Assembly (NCBI GenBank): GCA_023374025.1
Contig: SIJG01000012.1
Span: 1,088,492 to 1,152,491, forward strand
DNA from: Heterodera schachtii
Taxonomy: Eukaryota > Nematoda > Chromadorea > Rhabditida > Heteroderidae
Length of the DNA stretch: 64,000 bases
Direction: 5' to 3'
Shown: positions 1 to 14,600 of the stretch, piece after piece
Layout of the letters: each line of letters starts with the position of its first letter
Numbering within the stretch: position 1 is the stretch's first letter
Notes under the pieces: generated by a model
Databases searched by the model: none
Seen by the model: only the letters and a program-made list of their open reading frames with translations
What the model was told of the DNA's origin: nothing
Made by a program: the position numbers and the translations under genes

Positions 1-1184
1 CATGACTATATACATTTTATAATCGGAATAAAATCATTTATATGAATTTTACAAAATATCAAACCAACTTTAATCTCAACACAATCGCGCTCGGATTGAT
101 CATTGTCGTCCATCTTCATTAGAACAAATGATGAATTATTCAATTTGCTGTCAGTTGTATTAATATCCATTTAAATAGCTAAAAAATAAAAAAAAATGGA
201 TTTTTTAATAAATAAAATAAACCAAAAAATAAGAAATTAATTTAAGTTAATTTTTTATATATGAATTTTCCTGGATAAAGATGATGAAAAAATAAATGGT
301 CAGCTTTGACCTAATAATTTGGCATAAATTTTTATATTATTTTTTTAAATATAAATTTTTGTTTTAATATGGAAAAAAACAAATGCATAGAATAAATCTT
401 CGAATGTTTCAATGGTTTTTATCGCAAAACCATCAAAAATTAGCCCCAATTTATTCTGTGATTTTTTCCTTCCCTCTTAAATTTGTGTGTTATGTCTCAC
501 TTTACATTATGAAATAACAAAAAAACATAAAAATGGCATAAAATGCGGATGAAAAAATATGCGAGGGAGACAAAATGCAATTCAAAAAGTGCGCCGGAGG
601 GGATGCCATGGGAAGGAGGACGGCACAACAACAAAAAGGCATTGCTTTCATCACCGATTGGTCTCCTCTGTCCCGTCTCTTCTTATCTCAACACCAAACC
701 AAAAATTTTTTGGCAAAAATGACAATGGAAAAATGCCCTCCGGGGAGGGATGGGTGGGTAGGTGGGTGGCATGGCACAATTTAAAATTCCGGCATTTTTT
801 TCAAGAGGCTAATTCTTTTACTCCCCGCATCGTCTCGCGCTGTCCTTTAAGGGGGGCTTTTCCGGGCTTTTTGCCGGATGGCACAAAGGTTCAAAAGTCG
901 TCTCCGGCGGCACAACAAAAGCATTTTAAATGACGGCATTTTTAAGCACGGCACTCCTCTGCCGTCCGATGCTTCTCATAGGGCGACGAGGTAAGGAGAA
1001 CAACGGAAATTGTCAAACAACAGCTCAATTGGTAATTGGTGAATGAATGTTTAAAAGTCAAAATAATGTTGAAAAATGCCGAGAATTATATATTAAAATG
1101 TGCCATATAAAATAGAACAAATTTAATAATTTAAAATCAAAAAATAAATTTGAAAAATACCAAAAGAAATGCCGAAGCATTATG

Positions 1185-1530
1185 TAAAAATGGCAACCTT
1201 TGAACAAAACTCATTCGAAAATGCCAAATTAAAAGCAATGAAATTGGCCACCATAAAATGTCCCAAAATTAATTGAGATAAAAGATAAAATTTCATGAAA
1301 AAATGGCAATCTTTGAACAAAATTCATTCGAAAGTGCCAAATTAAAAGCAATGAAATTGGCCACCATAAAGTGTCCCAAAACTAATTGAGATAAAAGATA
1401 AAATATCATGAAAAAATGGCAATCTTTGAACAAAATTCATTCGAAAGTGCCAAATTAAAAGCAACGAAATTGGCCACCATAAAGTGTCCCAAAATTAATT
1501 GAAAATGGATAAAGGATAAAATTTCATAAA
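1185..1530. repeat. 113-bp tandem repeat, three copies
   Basis: The phrase TGGCAAYCTTTGAACAAAA recurs at 1191, 1304 and 1417, giving an exact 113-bp period. The three copies differ by only a few substitutions; the third degrades after about 1495. No open frame runs through it. Confidence 0.85.
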
Positions 1531-3699
1531 AGAGAAAATGGAAAGGCAAAATTTGTCACGTTACCAAAATAAATTTACTATAAAAGGCAAAAAAAATGTA
1601 GAATATTAAATGATGACATAATTGAATGGGCACACAATAAAATTGATGGCATTACTAAAATTGGCAATGCCCAAAAAAATGGGGGCCAAACTTTCATGCC
1701 AAAATGTAATTGAACATAAATATATGAATATAAAATTTCAATAAACATTTTAAACATTTAATTAATAATAAGGTTGGCTTATGGAAAAAAAATTAATGGG
1801 AATGAAACAATTATTTCTTAAAGTTAGCTAATTGACAACCAAATACTTTGCTAATGCGTCAAAAATTTATTTAAAAAGTTTGCTAAATGAATTTTCTGAA
1901 TTTTTTTTTTTATTAATTCCAAAAGATTTTCACAGAAAATGATTTCACATTTGTTCCAATTTAATTAACCAATTTTCTGTTTTTACAATACAATGAGAAA
2001 GAGAAAATGCTTGGTCCATGGCAAAAGTAAAAAAAAAAATTAATTAAATTCTAATCTGACATTTCTTAAAAATTATGTTGGACAAGCTTTAATTGATGCA
2101 TATAAAAGCACCTGCTAATTGAATGCTCTTCTGTTAAAAAATAATTAAAATCTAATGGGCTAATCAGTCAAAACTTGGTCATACTTTCTTTTTGGCACGG
2201 ATTTCCGGTCAGAAAAAAGTTTTGTTTGTTTGTCAGAAAATTCAGAGGCACATTAAATGTTGAAATAATAATTATTAAAAGGTTGGTTCATTTTACGAGT
2301 GGTTTTCAACATTTTATGATGTTTTTTTAAAATTATTTCAAGAATCGCTGAAAATTTAAAAAAATGTTTTTAAAAAATTTCAGGACGGAAGACGATACGG
2401 GGAGAGGGATGAAATTCCTTTGAAATTTTTTACCTAATAATAATCCTAATTAAAATACAGCCTATAATTAAATTTGTATTGTGCCGATTTTTGCTGATTA
2501 GCATTAATTAGCCAAAAAATCAGAAAATTATATTCATATTCAAAAATTTAATTTTTAAAAATTGAAGAGAGCAAAAAATCCAGAAACGAAAATTTCCAGT
2601 TTAATCCACCGACAAATGGGCAAAAATTGGGCGTGGATGAATATCCAATTCCTCCCACACATTCACTCAAGCACCTTACGGCCCGATGCAAGCAAATGTA
2701 TAAAAATAATGGCTCAATGAGCATGCAATTGACAGGGGTGCCATGAATGAATGGCACCTTTATAAATGGCACAAAATGCCAAAAACATATGATGGAAAAG
2801 CATGGAAAAAGGAGAGAGATTTTGTTGAGTTGGGGGGGACAATGGACAAATTTGGGGCAGAATTTGAATAAAAAAGAGAAAATGTTGCTTATTTTAACGA
2901 AGCAGTTTGAATTTATTAATCAACATTTTTTATTTTTGGAATCAGAATATTGGAATGAAAAATGCTATAAATAAAAAAATTTAAATAAAAAGAAATGAAT
3001 GCTGCTTAAAATTTCATCAAGTATATATGGAATTTTTTAAAGAAATCAAATTTCAAATGAAAAATTTTTTCAATTAATCGAAGAAAGCATATTAAAATTT
3101 ATTTTTAATTACTTGAACGAGATAATGACTAGAGACCGCAAAAAAAAAGGCACCAAAAATCGCGAAAAAGGCACTATAATAAGCACCAAAAAATTGAAAA
3201 AAAAGGCATGAAAAGGCACGAAAACCCTAAAAAAGGCATGATGATTATTAAATGTTTTATAATAGTTATTCGAATAAGGAAAATTTTTAAACCTAAAATT
3301 TTTATCAAGAAAAAAAAATAAAATTTTGGCGATCAATTTTTAAGAAAATTTTCAATTCTTAGGGGGGTGTATTTTCTGAAATTTTTTCAGGTCATTTCTT
3401 AGAGGTATATTTTCCGCTTTCAAAGCATTTTTAATGGAATTTTCCCGAAAAAAGCCAAAAAAGGCACCAAAATGGCAAAGTGCCAAAAAAGGCATTTAAG
3501 GCATGAAAATCCCGAAAAAGGCAAAAAAAAAAAAATAAAATAAAAAAGGCATAATAAAAGTTAACGTAGAAGCCTTAAACCAAGTGGAAACATCGTTTTT
3601 ATGCTTAATATATCGAATATAGTGCGCAAAAAAAAGGTATATGTCTTAAAATGCGGTCATTATTAATGACCTACAAACTCTGATTATATTTGGCCTAGA

Positions 3700-3717
3700 G
3701 GGGCGGGGGGGGGGGGC
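3700..3717. repeat. G homopolymer tract
   Basis: A run of about 16 guanines broken by a single C, in an otherwise AT-rich intergenic stretch. Low-complexity tract with G-quadruplex potential on the + strand; no associated gene. Confidence 0.6.
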
Positions 3718-6700
3718 GTAAAGAAACTTTTTCTTTTATTAAAAAAGATAGATAATTTTAATTTAAAATCTTATTAAAAATATTCATGTCCATAATTGGA
3801 TGAGAATGCTCAAATGCGCTAAAGTATTTAATTTTTTTTTAATTAATCGAAAACTTATATTTGAAAATTTATTTTTTAATTATTACTCGATAAGATAATG
3901 ATAACTGTAGAAACAACTTTTAGCTTAATAATATGTGTATATCGGATTATAATTGAGGAAGAATTTTTTTAAATGTAGATAAAAAATTAAAATATAAAAC
4001 ATAATTTTAATTAAAAAAATCTCACTGAAAATATTTTCATGCACTTAATTGGATTAGAATGCTCAGCTCACCTGCGCATAAAGTATTCAATCATCTCATT
4101 TAATACACATGCAAATTAATTTTTCCCATTTTTAATCAAAAAAAAAAATCGGCTTAGCCAATTTTTAAGAATGAGTTTTCATGGAAATTGGAAATAAATT
4201 CTAATATTCTGTGTGTCATACATGAATGAGCAAAACGCTTTTTTGGCATGGAATGCAAATGCTATCCATGGCACTTTAATAAATCTACAGATTTTCGAAA
4301 TAGAAGGAAAATGTGCCAAAAATTTTGCCAATTCTGACGCACAAAAGCAGCAATGATTATTAATGTGACAGTGCCAGCCAAAATTATTGTTATAACCATT
4401 TCCGGCACGCAATTCCCATTGGGAGACCAGCAGAAAATGAATGAATGTTCAATGGACTTGAATTAAAAATGCTAATTTTTTAGATTTAAGAAAAAAATTT
4501 AGGCACTATAAATAAGATTTAATTAAAAAATAAATTTGTATTAAGAATAAAATATAATGGTATAAATATATTCGTTTAACTTGGTATATGTAAATTATTT
4601 AAAAAAAAAATTAAAATTATAATCAAATTTTATTCTAAAAATACCTATCTATTAATAAAAATATTCAAAAACTTTTATAAATATTTTAAAAATTTGAGAA
4701 AAGATTTTTGCGAAAAAAAAGCAGAATAAATCAAATTTAATTTAAATTTTAAAATAATTATATATAATCAAGTTTTATCCAAAAAGGCTTTTTAAGAACA
4801 CGATAGAATTTAAAACATTTAATATGATATCAGCAAATTTTTGTTGGTCATTATTATTCATGAAAAGTTATTCTCATAAAATGCAAATTTGCCCCAATTT
4901 GGACTCTCCAAAACTTTGCCATCGCTTTAATTGTTTTTGCGGGCACGGGTTTCGACGACCAGCGCCAATCTCACAAGAATTTATTGGCACCAATTCCATA
5001 AATGCCAGCCCACCATTGTCCAATTCAATGTCGTCGTCGACACCAAACCATTGTTGTTTATGCCATCCCAGAGAGACATTCCCATCCCCCCTCAGGGGAG
5101 CCTTACTAAAAGTTCCCAGCCCTCAATGTCGAGACTCTTGAGAAAATGGGATAGGATAGATGGAGGGGAGAGTGGGGGCAAAGGCTTCCAATTGTCAAGC
5201 ATAGCCAGGCATTAATGTAATAAGCTTCATCGACTTAGTGCCGGAAGCGCGGTGAAAACAGGCAAAAAGGAAAGGATAGACGAAATTTGGCACGGGAGGG
5301 TGAGTGTGGCACAATGCCAATACAAATGGGAACTGTTTTTTTAAATTCTAATGATGCCATGAATGATTATTTAAAATGGTTTATTTTAAATGCAAACTAA
5401 TTATTTAGCTTATACGAGGTATAGGGAAGGTTGTGCAAGAAATGCCATAATGAGCTCAAGAGTTATTCACAAGAGTTGTTGAATGTGGGAATATGGACAA
5501 TTTCAGTGACCGGAGGATTAGGCAAAATATAGGAGAGAATTCGAGATTGGAGATTCAAGAACAGACCGTAATTTGATAGAAAAACCCGAAATCTGCATTA
5601 TACTGTAAATCAAGATTCCTGATTGAAGCCAGATTTCTGCAATTGAGGAAATTTTGGCAGATTTAAGTAGATTTAACCAACAGATTTGCCATTATTTCTC
5701 CAGTGCGGAAAATAGGCGTCATATTTGTAATGATGGGCTCATAATAGGCATTTGATTATATGCCATGAAATGGGCATATCCGGATGATATATGCCGTGAA
5801 ATGGGCAAATCCCTAATTATTCCATCAACACGCAATTTTGTTTTTCCATAACTGACCTTGGGCCCAAAAAGGTCCGTCCCTAATAAATAAGGAGTGGGTG
5901 TTGTGGCACCACTTCATCGATGAGGGGGGGGGGCAATTCGAATGATGAAAATGCTAATGGGTGGTGCCAAATTAAATGTTGCCCTCATTCATGCTGGCAC
6001 GCGGCAGACTGTGAGCCTAATTGGAAGGGACCAACCGCTTCTGCTTGCTTTGCTGATGATGATGATGACGCGGCGGTTACGGACGCGGCGGCGCCGGCGG
6101 TGTTTGTGGGTAAAGAGGAGCATAATTTGTGCCAAAGAAAGGATGGCACGACGATGCCACCACCACCACCACCACCAACAACATTCACCAGCCTAAGAGA
6201 ACGGAGAAAGCATCGCATTGGGCTAATTGCAAACGAAAAAGTGGTGATAATGCTTTTAAAAAACGAATGCTAATGGGCGGGGGCGGCATTTGGAAGCGGA
6301 AGCAAAAAAAATTCAGAGAATAATTACTAGTAGCAATTTTATATTTTAACTAAATCCCCTAACAAATAAGGTTTCATTAAGAAACACAAGTGCCAAGTAA
6401 TTAGGAGTATTATGGTTTAATTAATTGATAAGTAAATACTTCCTAATCAGTATTTACCTATATTCAAAAATTTTGGTTTAGTGGCGAAAACAAATTTAAT
6501 TATTTTTTAAATAAAAAAATATTAAAAAAAAATTATTCCTAATATTACAACATAGTTTTTTTTCAAAGTAAGATTTTCATTTTTGAGCAAATTTAGACAA
6601 TGCCAAAATAATGCGGAACTTTTGACAGTGTCTAAAATTATTTTAGAATCATAAAAAATTTTAAAAAATTTTGGCAATATAAAATTGTAAATGAAATGAT

Positions 6701-7929
6701 ACATTTGCCATTCATTGTTTTCGGTGTAAATTTTCAATTTTGGACAAATTCAAATTGTGCCGTAATTATGCTAGACTTTTTGACAACGGACCCCCAACAT
6801 CATTCCACCATTTTATGCTGTGTCCCGCGACCTTTTCAATCGTATCGCCGCCGGCGGGAGGGCGGGGGCAGCGGCGGCTGGCAGCAGCATTTTGCTAAGC
6901 TGTGCCGGCCCGCCAGCAGCAAAAGCAATTCGTGCCAGCCGGTCCGCCCATTCGTCTCCTCTCCCCCGCCACTTTCCCATGGGTTGATGAATAAATAAAT
7001 AGACAAATAAATAGGAAATTTATTTTTAATTGGTGCCATTTGAAGGGGCCCGGGGGGTGGGCGGGCGGTGAGAGGGACGCGGCACCGCCCGCCATTAAAC
7101 TTCCGCCCAAAACAGTGGCACACTTTTGCTGGGATTGTTGGCGCAAGCAAGCATGAATTACTTAACTGGTGGTGCTGCTGGAGTGCCGAAATTTGACACC
7201 TTTCGTGCCCCTAATTCATCAGCAGGCAAAAAAAAGCTTCCGGCATGGAAAATCCGGTGACATTTTGCGTCACAAGACCAACGGGAAAAAAAATTACGAA
7301 GAAATTCAGACTATAAAAACAAAACAAAAAATGAGGAGGGGATTAATTTTTGTAAAGGTTAAGCACGAGACAGAGAGGACAGCAGTAGGACGGCAAAGAT
7401 TTTCGGGATCAAATTGATTTAAGCGCCGAGATTTTGTCCCAATCCCGATCAGTTTTCGGTATATTATTGAAGAATTCGATTGAATCGCCAACAAATCAAA
7501 TCACTTGATCAGCCGAGGAGTGTTTTTAAACAATCTAATGCTAATAATTCCCAAATGTGATTTGAACAGTCGGATAATATCAATTAAAATCATGATGTGA
7601 TGGCAATATAGCTAATGATTGTTTGGTAAACCTAATCCTTTTTTATTTTTACGAAGCCATGATCTTCTTTGATTTATCCTGAATTGGTGTTATCCAGTTT
7701 AAATTCTCTGATCATTGCTCCCTAACGTTTTATCCCGTAAAAATATTTTCATTCAACCATAAAAAAATGAAAATTTATTTAACCAACAAAAATCAATTCC
7801 TGTTTGACATTGATCATTTAAAAGAAAATCCGAATGATCGTTACTGTTTTTGTTTTTCTATGAATTTTTTGGGACATTGTGCGATGTCCGGCCATCGATC
7901 AGATCGGCACAATTGCGCCACAACTCCGA

Positions 7930-10147
7930 TCACTTTTTGCCAAGCTCAATCTGAGCCGGCAAGTCGGTGAAGAAGCGGATTGCCTCAGCAATTTCCTTGT
8001 CGTCAGTGGACGGCTTCAACGCCGCGCGGATTTCCGGTGTCCATTTCTGCTGGATGTCCTTGATCCGCTCCATCTTCTCTTTGGGCGTCTTGGTCTCGTC
8101 CGTCAGCGTCATGAACACCTGGGCACAAATTGAAGCATTTTCAATTGAGGGCATTTTCGAATTGAATTAAATGTCCACTAATGAATGGCATTTAATTTAA
8201 AAAAACATTTTCATTATAACTAAGGATATGATGAATGGATTTAATAAAATTTTATTAATACTTAATTACAATAATAGTAATTTTTAATTAGTTTAAGGTA
8301 ATTTATCGAAACGGATTTAATTAGGTTTCCAGTAATTATAATTCCAAAATTAATTGTTTTCCTCTATCATTATTCCAATTTTTTTTTAGGGCTTTTTGCC
8401 CAAATAAATTAAAAAATTTGCCTATAATAAAAAATTAACAAAAATACCTGGGATTAAATAGGATTTTTTAGATAACTTAGCAGGTTTTTTTTTAATTAAT
8501 AATACTTAAAATTAGGTTTTCGATGATTTTTTCATCCATTTCCCACCTGTTCCAATTGCATTTTGGACTCCATCGGTGCTTCCGAGTATGAAATCACTGT
8601 GCCAAGAGCACGTTCGATCATTTTTCGGGCCTCCTCAATTGCTTCCTTCAGCTTTGTCTGAACGAAAGTCAATTAGTTATTAATTGTTTATTATTCGATT
8701 AAAACAAATTTGCATGACTGATCAATGGCCTTATAATGAGAAGATATTATCCAAGTTTACAAATTGCCTAATCATAGCTAATCGTATCAAATTATTATTT
8801 TAACATAATTATTCATTTAAAAAAAATTATTATTCTATTTGTCTGTAATGTAATATTGCAATTGCTTTGGATGCTTTAAAAAATCCAATCAGATTAATGA
8901 AAGAAATCAAAAGAATTGAACATTTCTTATTTTTTCCATTTCGAGAATTAATTTTTCATCTTTTTTTTTTATAAAAATTTCGAAAGCAATAAAAAATTTA
9001 TCCTGAGGAAGGTAAGCTGTTAATTTTTTCCCATTTTAAAATGATTTTGCCGTCGATCTTTTGTAAATTAGTCATTAAGCTTTTCCTGAATTTAAATCCA
9101 TCGGTGGACCGACCATTTGTTTGGCATTCCATTCTTTTTTTACCTTGACAATTTCGCCCTGTTTGCCGGCTGTCTCCAACATCACACGTTCCTGTGCCCG
9201 CTGGCTCATGTCGTAGAAGCCGTCCGTCTCCGTGGTTTTGCGCAACTCCTTCGTGGTACGGTCCACCATCACATTGACATCGCGTGGCACAATGCCGTCC
9301 ATCATCCATGTCATTGCGCCGGGTGCCGTGTTGTCCGACGCCGCCACCGGCGCTGCAGCCGCGTTGGTTTCCTTCTTGGTGCCCATCACCTCGGCATTGG
9401 TGGTGTCCATCTTGGTGTCCCGTTCGGGGTTGGCATTCGTCTTGGTGTTCACCATCTCGGTCTTGGTTTCACGCTCGGGATTGGCAGAATCCGTCTTGGT
9501 GTTCATCACGACGGCATTCGTGTCCACCTTGGTGTCCCGCTCGGGGTTGACATTCGTCTTGGTGCTCATCACCACGGCGTCCATCTTGGTGTCCCGCTCG
9601 GGGTTGGCATTCGTCTTGGTGCCCATCACTTCGGCATTCGTGTCTTTCTTAGTGTTCATCATATCGGTATTCATTTCCTTCTTGGCACCCATCTCGGTAT
9701 TCATTTCCTTCTTGGCACCCATCTCGGCATTCATTTCCTTCTTGGTCTCGGTCTCCCGCTCGACATTGGCAGTCATCTTGGTACCCTTCATCTCGGCATT
9801 AGTGTCACGTCGTGTACGCTCAACGGCCAACGTAGTGCCAAACTTTGTGCAGAAGCTCGTTTGCCATCCCTGGAATGGCATTTTCACATAGAGAGGACTC
9901 AAAAAACCCCTAAGCAACTTTTTTTCAAAATTCAAAAAATTATAAAAAACATTTAATTACTCACCCGGCATGCATATCGCATGGCCTCCTTGGTGACGCC
10001 GATGCCGTCCATCATTGCCACATACACGGAACGACGGGGACGGATTTGTACAGCCGGGCGTTGCTCATCATCTTTGGGCATGTCAGCCAGCACAATGTTG
10101 GCAACAATGAACGGCACCAGGAGGAGGAGGGCAGTTTGGAAATGCAT
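7930..10147 (-). CDS. Secreted repeat-containing protein, possibly SXP/RAL-2-like
   Basis: Four exons read in one continuous frame: 9965-10147, 9144-9869, 8547-8657 and 7930-8118, all phase 0, giving 402 residues. The start is chosen because it opens a clean signal peptide (MHFQTALLLLVPFIVANIVLA). Residues about 85-215 are an irregular repeat of roughly 18 residues built on the words NAEVMGTKTNANPERDTKMD. Two MDGI motifs lie before and after the repeat. The C-terminal 160 residues are charged and helical (TKLKEAIEEARKMIERAL, later KEKMERIKDIQQKWTPEIR). The last segment resembles the end of the DUF148/SXP-RAL-2 (ANIS5) domain, a nematode-specific secreted family, but the match is weak and the central repeat is not typical. 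Function unknown. Exon structure is well supported by consensus donors and phase; family assignment is tentative. Confidence 0.8.
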
Positions 10148-11692
10148 ATTTTTTGCTTATGTGCAAAAATTTGAGCTAAATGTAAAACTTGAAAGATTAT
10201 TACTGTAAAAATAGGCAAATTCTACCGTAATCCTCGAGAAATTTTGGTAGATTTCCTATTTTTGAATTTTGACAGAAAGCTAATTCATTGAGTTTTGCTG
10301 ACTTTCAGCCTAGTTCAGATTCAACGACTTGGAAAGCCCTGGGTTTTGGAGATTTTTGAGGGCCATTTTTTCGAAATTTATTTTTTTTTGGCATCCGCCG
10401 AGCCTCCTATTCATAGTGGGGACCTATTAAAATTGGCAATTTCCAATTGAACCGTTTTTGGGAATGAGATGCCAAATTTCGCAATTTATTTCGGCACAGG
10501 ATTTGCAATTTCTAAAATTTTTGTGCTTCGGCTCCCATCCCTGGCCTATGCCTTACTGAAATAAAAATTAGAAAATTCTGACTAGAAATTGGAAAAATTT
10601 TGTGACTAGGCAAGCAAAATTGGAAAGTAATCAGTTGAAATGAAGCATTGGATGAGTGAATTTGTTTGCCGATGCTTGCCCTTTTATAGCAAAGATTAAA
10701 AAACTTTTGCTGTCACAAAAATTAAATTTTTGTGCGTTTTTGACAAATTCAATTTGCATCATTAATTAATTACCCAAATGAACTTTGTTTTTTCCACAAC
10801 CAAGGTCATTTTGTTGGGTAAACGATGCCGCTGTCCATTATGATCGACCACCCAATTTTAAACAAAATTTTATTATTTTCATTTTGAGTCCCGCGTAAGC
10901 AAATTGCCCCCAAAAAATGGGGTGGGCCATCAACGGAGAAGGCAAGGCCATTGACAAAAAAAAATTTCTTGTGATTAAATTAGTGTGACAATTAAAAAAA
11001 AATTTTTTGGAGTTTTTGCTCCGCATGGGACCGAGGACCACCCCAAAAGATCGGTCGGTTGAGCGGGGAACAAACAAATTAATTAATTAAAATTTTTTTT
11101 TTGTATCGCTGATCGGAGGAGGAGATTTGGGAAAGAGTTGAAAAAAAAACAATTTGAACAAAATGGCGTGACGCACTTTTTTTTATGAAAGAACTTTGAG
11201 TTGAAAGTTTTTTATGTATAGTTTTTCACAAATTGTTGAATAAAATTGAAAAAATGTTAAAAAATTGCATCATTTAAAGAAATTATTGATAATTTGATTT
11301 AATTAACTGAAATTATTTTACATATTTAATTATAAATAAGCTTTTTCAGAATGTATTTAAATTTTCAGTGAAATATTTTCAATTGGTGAGCCCTTTGATA
11401 TGAAAATTTACAAAAAATGTTGAAATCAGTTTTCATCTACTCCGAAAAATCCCCTAAAATCATAAAAATTAATAAAAAAAAAATTTTATCCGCAAACGAC
11501 TGTCGCGCCAAACTAGAGACCGGCTGGTCTGGGATCCCGCAGGAATTCCTCGGAATCCCGACTAGGGATCACGATTTCTTGCAGACTATCTACAATTTAG
11601 TTCGAAAATAATTATGTATATATCAAATGAATTCAAAAAATTTATTAATTTATCTTTTAAAACAAAAATTGTGATCACTGATCAAAAACAAA
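10148..11692. other. Intergenic region
   Basis: Separates two minus-strand genes. It would hold the promoter of the secreted repeat protein ending at 7930. Apart from a degenerate repeat near 11514 I see nothing coding; the ORFs on either strand are isolated and low complexity. Confidence 0.5.
11514..11575. repeat. Degenerate foldback with TAGAGACCGG start
   Basis: Begins TAGAGACCGG, the same first ten bases as the 68-bp element at 22435, followed by palindromic GGGATCCCG/CGGAATCCCG words and a broken right end. Probably an old copy of the TAGAG-terminus element family; no target duplication can be seen. Confidence 0.4.
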
Positions 11693-14600
11693 TCAGCCGA
11701 CAGATGATGCCATTTGGCCTCCGGCGGCGGCGGCACCGCCAAGAAATTGGTTGAATATGCCGAACAAATCAGTGTTGCCGGCTATGTTTGGCACAACTAA
11801 AGGAGATTTTACATTGTCAATTAATTTATGTTAAAATGGTTATAATTGTCAATTAATTTATGACAAAATGGAGATGAGATCATAATTTTAAAATTGGACT
11901 AGGACAGACAGATTTTATAATAAAAACAAAAATTTTGCCAAATTTTCAAAATTTCAGAGAATTGTGGTCCAGCGTCGCAGCAGGGAAATTTTGAAAATTA
12001 TGAATTTTTTTTGAAAAGATTTTTAAAAAATCCTCATTTTTTAAAAATTTTTCATTTTCGAATTCGGTGGTTAAGAAGGACAATTGGCCCCCAGGATAGG
12101 CCCCAATTTTCCAGCTTATCCTGTTTTTTTTTTCGAAAATTTCAATAAGGGGTCGGTCCTGGGAAAGCCCTGACTGGCTTTCCTGATCCTGTTTGATCGT
12201 TGATAAAGAGATTTAAAAAAATCTTAAATTTTAAATTCAAAATTCCACTTGGCACACTCGGCGGTGGCCTTTGCGTGCTGGGCGGTGGCAACGGCACACA
12301 TTTGTTCTGTGCCGAATTTGTGCGATAACCACAACGGCACAGACAACGGCCCCGGTAGCAGCCGGAATGCTCGGGGCATTGTTCCTGGGAAAATTAAAAA
12401 AAAAAATGAATTAAAATGCCATGAATTAAAAACAATTAAATTCCACGTGGTTGGACTTTTTCAAGTTAATTAAATTTTTAATTTAATGACCTGGACGAAG
12501 CAGGCGCCTCCTAGTTGAACTTTGCCGAGGCAGCTGGTGTCCCGACTTAGGCTGGTGGACTTAACAAAAAAATAAATAAAAATGAGATTTGAAATCCATA
12601 GAAATTTTTACACCTTTTTACGCAACTTTCTAAAAATTTTTTTTTTCATTTTTTTACAAAAATAAATTGCAGAAATACAAAAAATCAAAATGTTATTTAA
12701 AAATTAGATAATTAAATTTAAAAATAATAATCCTTCTTACCTTTTCACAATCCCTGACACATTGTTGGCTTGGATTTTTGGTTGGATGAGTGATCACATC
12801 GGATGCGGGAGAAAAGCCTTCAATGCATTGGCATTGGCCTTAAATATAAAAATGAAATAAAATTTAATTTTTAATAATAATTGAACATAAAATAATTTTG
12901 ATTAATCATTTTTGTTCCATGGATTAATTTCTTTGACCAACCAAAAAAAAAAATTTAATTTTTTCAAAAAAAAATTTCCCAAAAAGCTGACCCTTCACAC
13001 AATTCATTCCTTCTGCTGCACCGCACTGCTCATGATACTGAAAAATATAAGATAATTTTCGGGCTTCATCTGTAGGGCGAGGGTTTATATTTACAAAAAA
13101 TCTCGAAACATTTAAATATATTTAGGAAAAAGTGCCAAAATATTTATGAAAAAACGATTTCGTCACCCACACAGTCTCATGCATTAAGTCCCGACTTCCC
13201 CCCTCCCCCCTAATTGGTCTCGACTTTGCACTCGGAGCCCAGCTGGCCCCGGGCAACGCATTCCCCGTTCAAATACAGCGACTCGGGCGCCATCGAATTG
13301 CACGGCCTCTTACAGCAGACTGCCTAAGAAAATAATTAATTAATATATTATTTAAATAAATTTGGCACCTGAGCAAAAGTGTCGCCAGAGAGGAAATGGC
13401 AAAAATGTGTTTCCGATGGGCACACTTTTTTGGGCAAAAATTGTGCCAAAAAACGGCTGGTGAAATTGGCAAACGGCGGAAGAATGGGCGGCGACGATTG
13501 CGGTGCACTGGGCGGGTCACGGCCTGACATTTTTTGAAAAAAAGTATTTATCGCCAATTTGTCCGAATTTTCCACCCTAAATTTTGTCGTCTTTTTGTCC
13601 ATTTTTTTTGTCCATTTGTCCTACAAAAATGCTCACCAAAAATGGGCGATGGAGGTGGACTAGAAGATGACTTTGTCGGCTGTATTGGCGACAACAAATC
13701 ACTTCCGGCGCTTGTTGAAGCCGGCGGCAAAGCGCCGCCGGGGACACACGCAAAGGAGTGGTCCACTTCAGTACCGAGTGGGCACAGCGCGGGACAACAG
13801 TGGCCGACCGGCGAGTCAGGCTTGGAAAATTGCATTTATTTTGAAAATTTTCCATATTTTTTTTAGTCATTGGAAACATTTAAAGTTTTAAATTTTTTTT
13901 ATAGATTATGAAAAAGTTTAAAAATTTTGTAAGATTTTTTTTAAGTAGGCAAATTTATTTATTTTTTTTTGTCAACAATTTCATTTAAGGCTTACAAGGG
14001 AAGGGCGCGAACTGTAAGTCGGAAAATGCATATGTGTTATATACCATTTGATAGAGCAGGGTCGACTTCTATTGTGAATTTTTAATATTACGGGTCCATA
14101 GGAAGAAATAAAAAATTTATACGGTCTCAAAAATCAAATTTTGACGCTGTATTTTCACTTAAAATTGGTGGCTCAGTTGGTTAAATTCGCTTTTTTGGAG
14201 CGCGGGTTCGAATCCAACATAAAAACAAATAAATTTTAATATGATTTTTTAGAGCAGGCAAACTATTTTTTATACTTTTTAAGGCAATTCCCTGCATCGG
14301 CTTAAAAAGGTTTCATTTCTAAGAAGAAATTTCCATTAAAAATATAATTGCATATTTCATGGAAGATTAAATTTAAAAACTTTGTTTGCCATAATAATGA
14401 ATTAAAAAATAATAATTTTTTAATTGTTTGCCATAAAAATGCACAAATAATAATTTTTATACCATCCCAACGCAGAAATAGCCATGTGGGCATGTGTCCG
14501 GGTCATCCACGAAATTCACAATTTGTGCAGGCGGTGCGCGACGAATGCATTCGCCGGCCGGGGAACCGCCTGAAAACAATACAAATTAGGGTTAAGCCCT

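Larger units (their letters stand above)
1..7929. other. Intergenic region, no supported gene
   Basis: AT-rich DNA with several short open frames on both strands, none of which has convincing codon use, a signal peptide, or neighbouring exons in phase. It contains one 113-bp tandem repeat (separate entry), a G homopolymer near 3700, purine- and GC-rich patches around 5000-5250, 5920-6270 and 6840-7150, and many scattered GGCA/TGCC words. The open frames in the GC-rich patches are low-complexity (His runs, Pro/Arg runs) and overlap on opposite strands. Upstream exons of an unrecognised gene could be hidden here. Confidence 0.6.

Noticed and set aside
5920..7150. Overlapping open frames in GC-rich patches
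   Set aside because: Low-complexity His, Pro and Arg runs on both strands, no consistent exon structure; likely chance frames.
9117..9956. 279-codon open frame on the plus strand
   Set aside because: Antisense to the repeat exon of the secreted protein; the frame is open because of the codon composition of the repeat, and it lacks splice-consistent neighbours.
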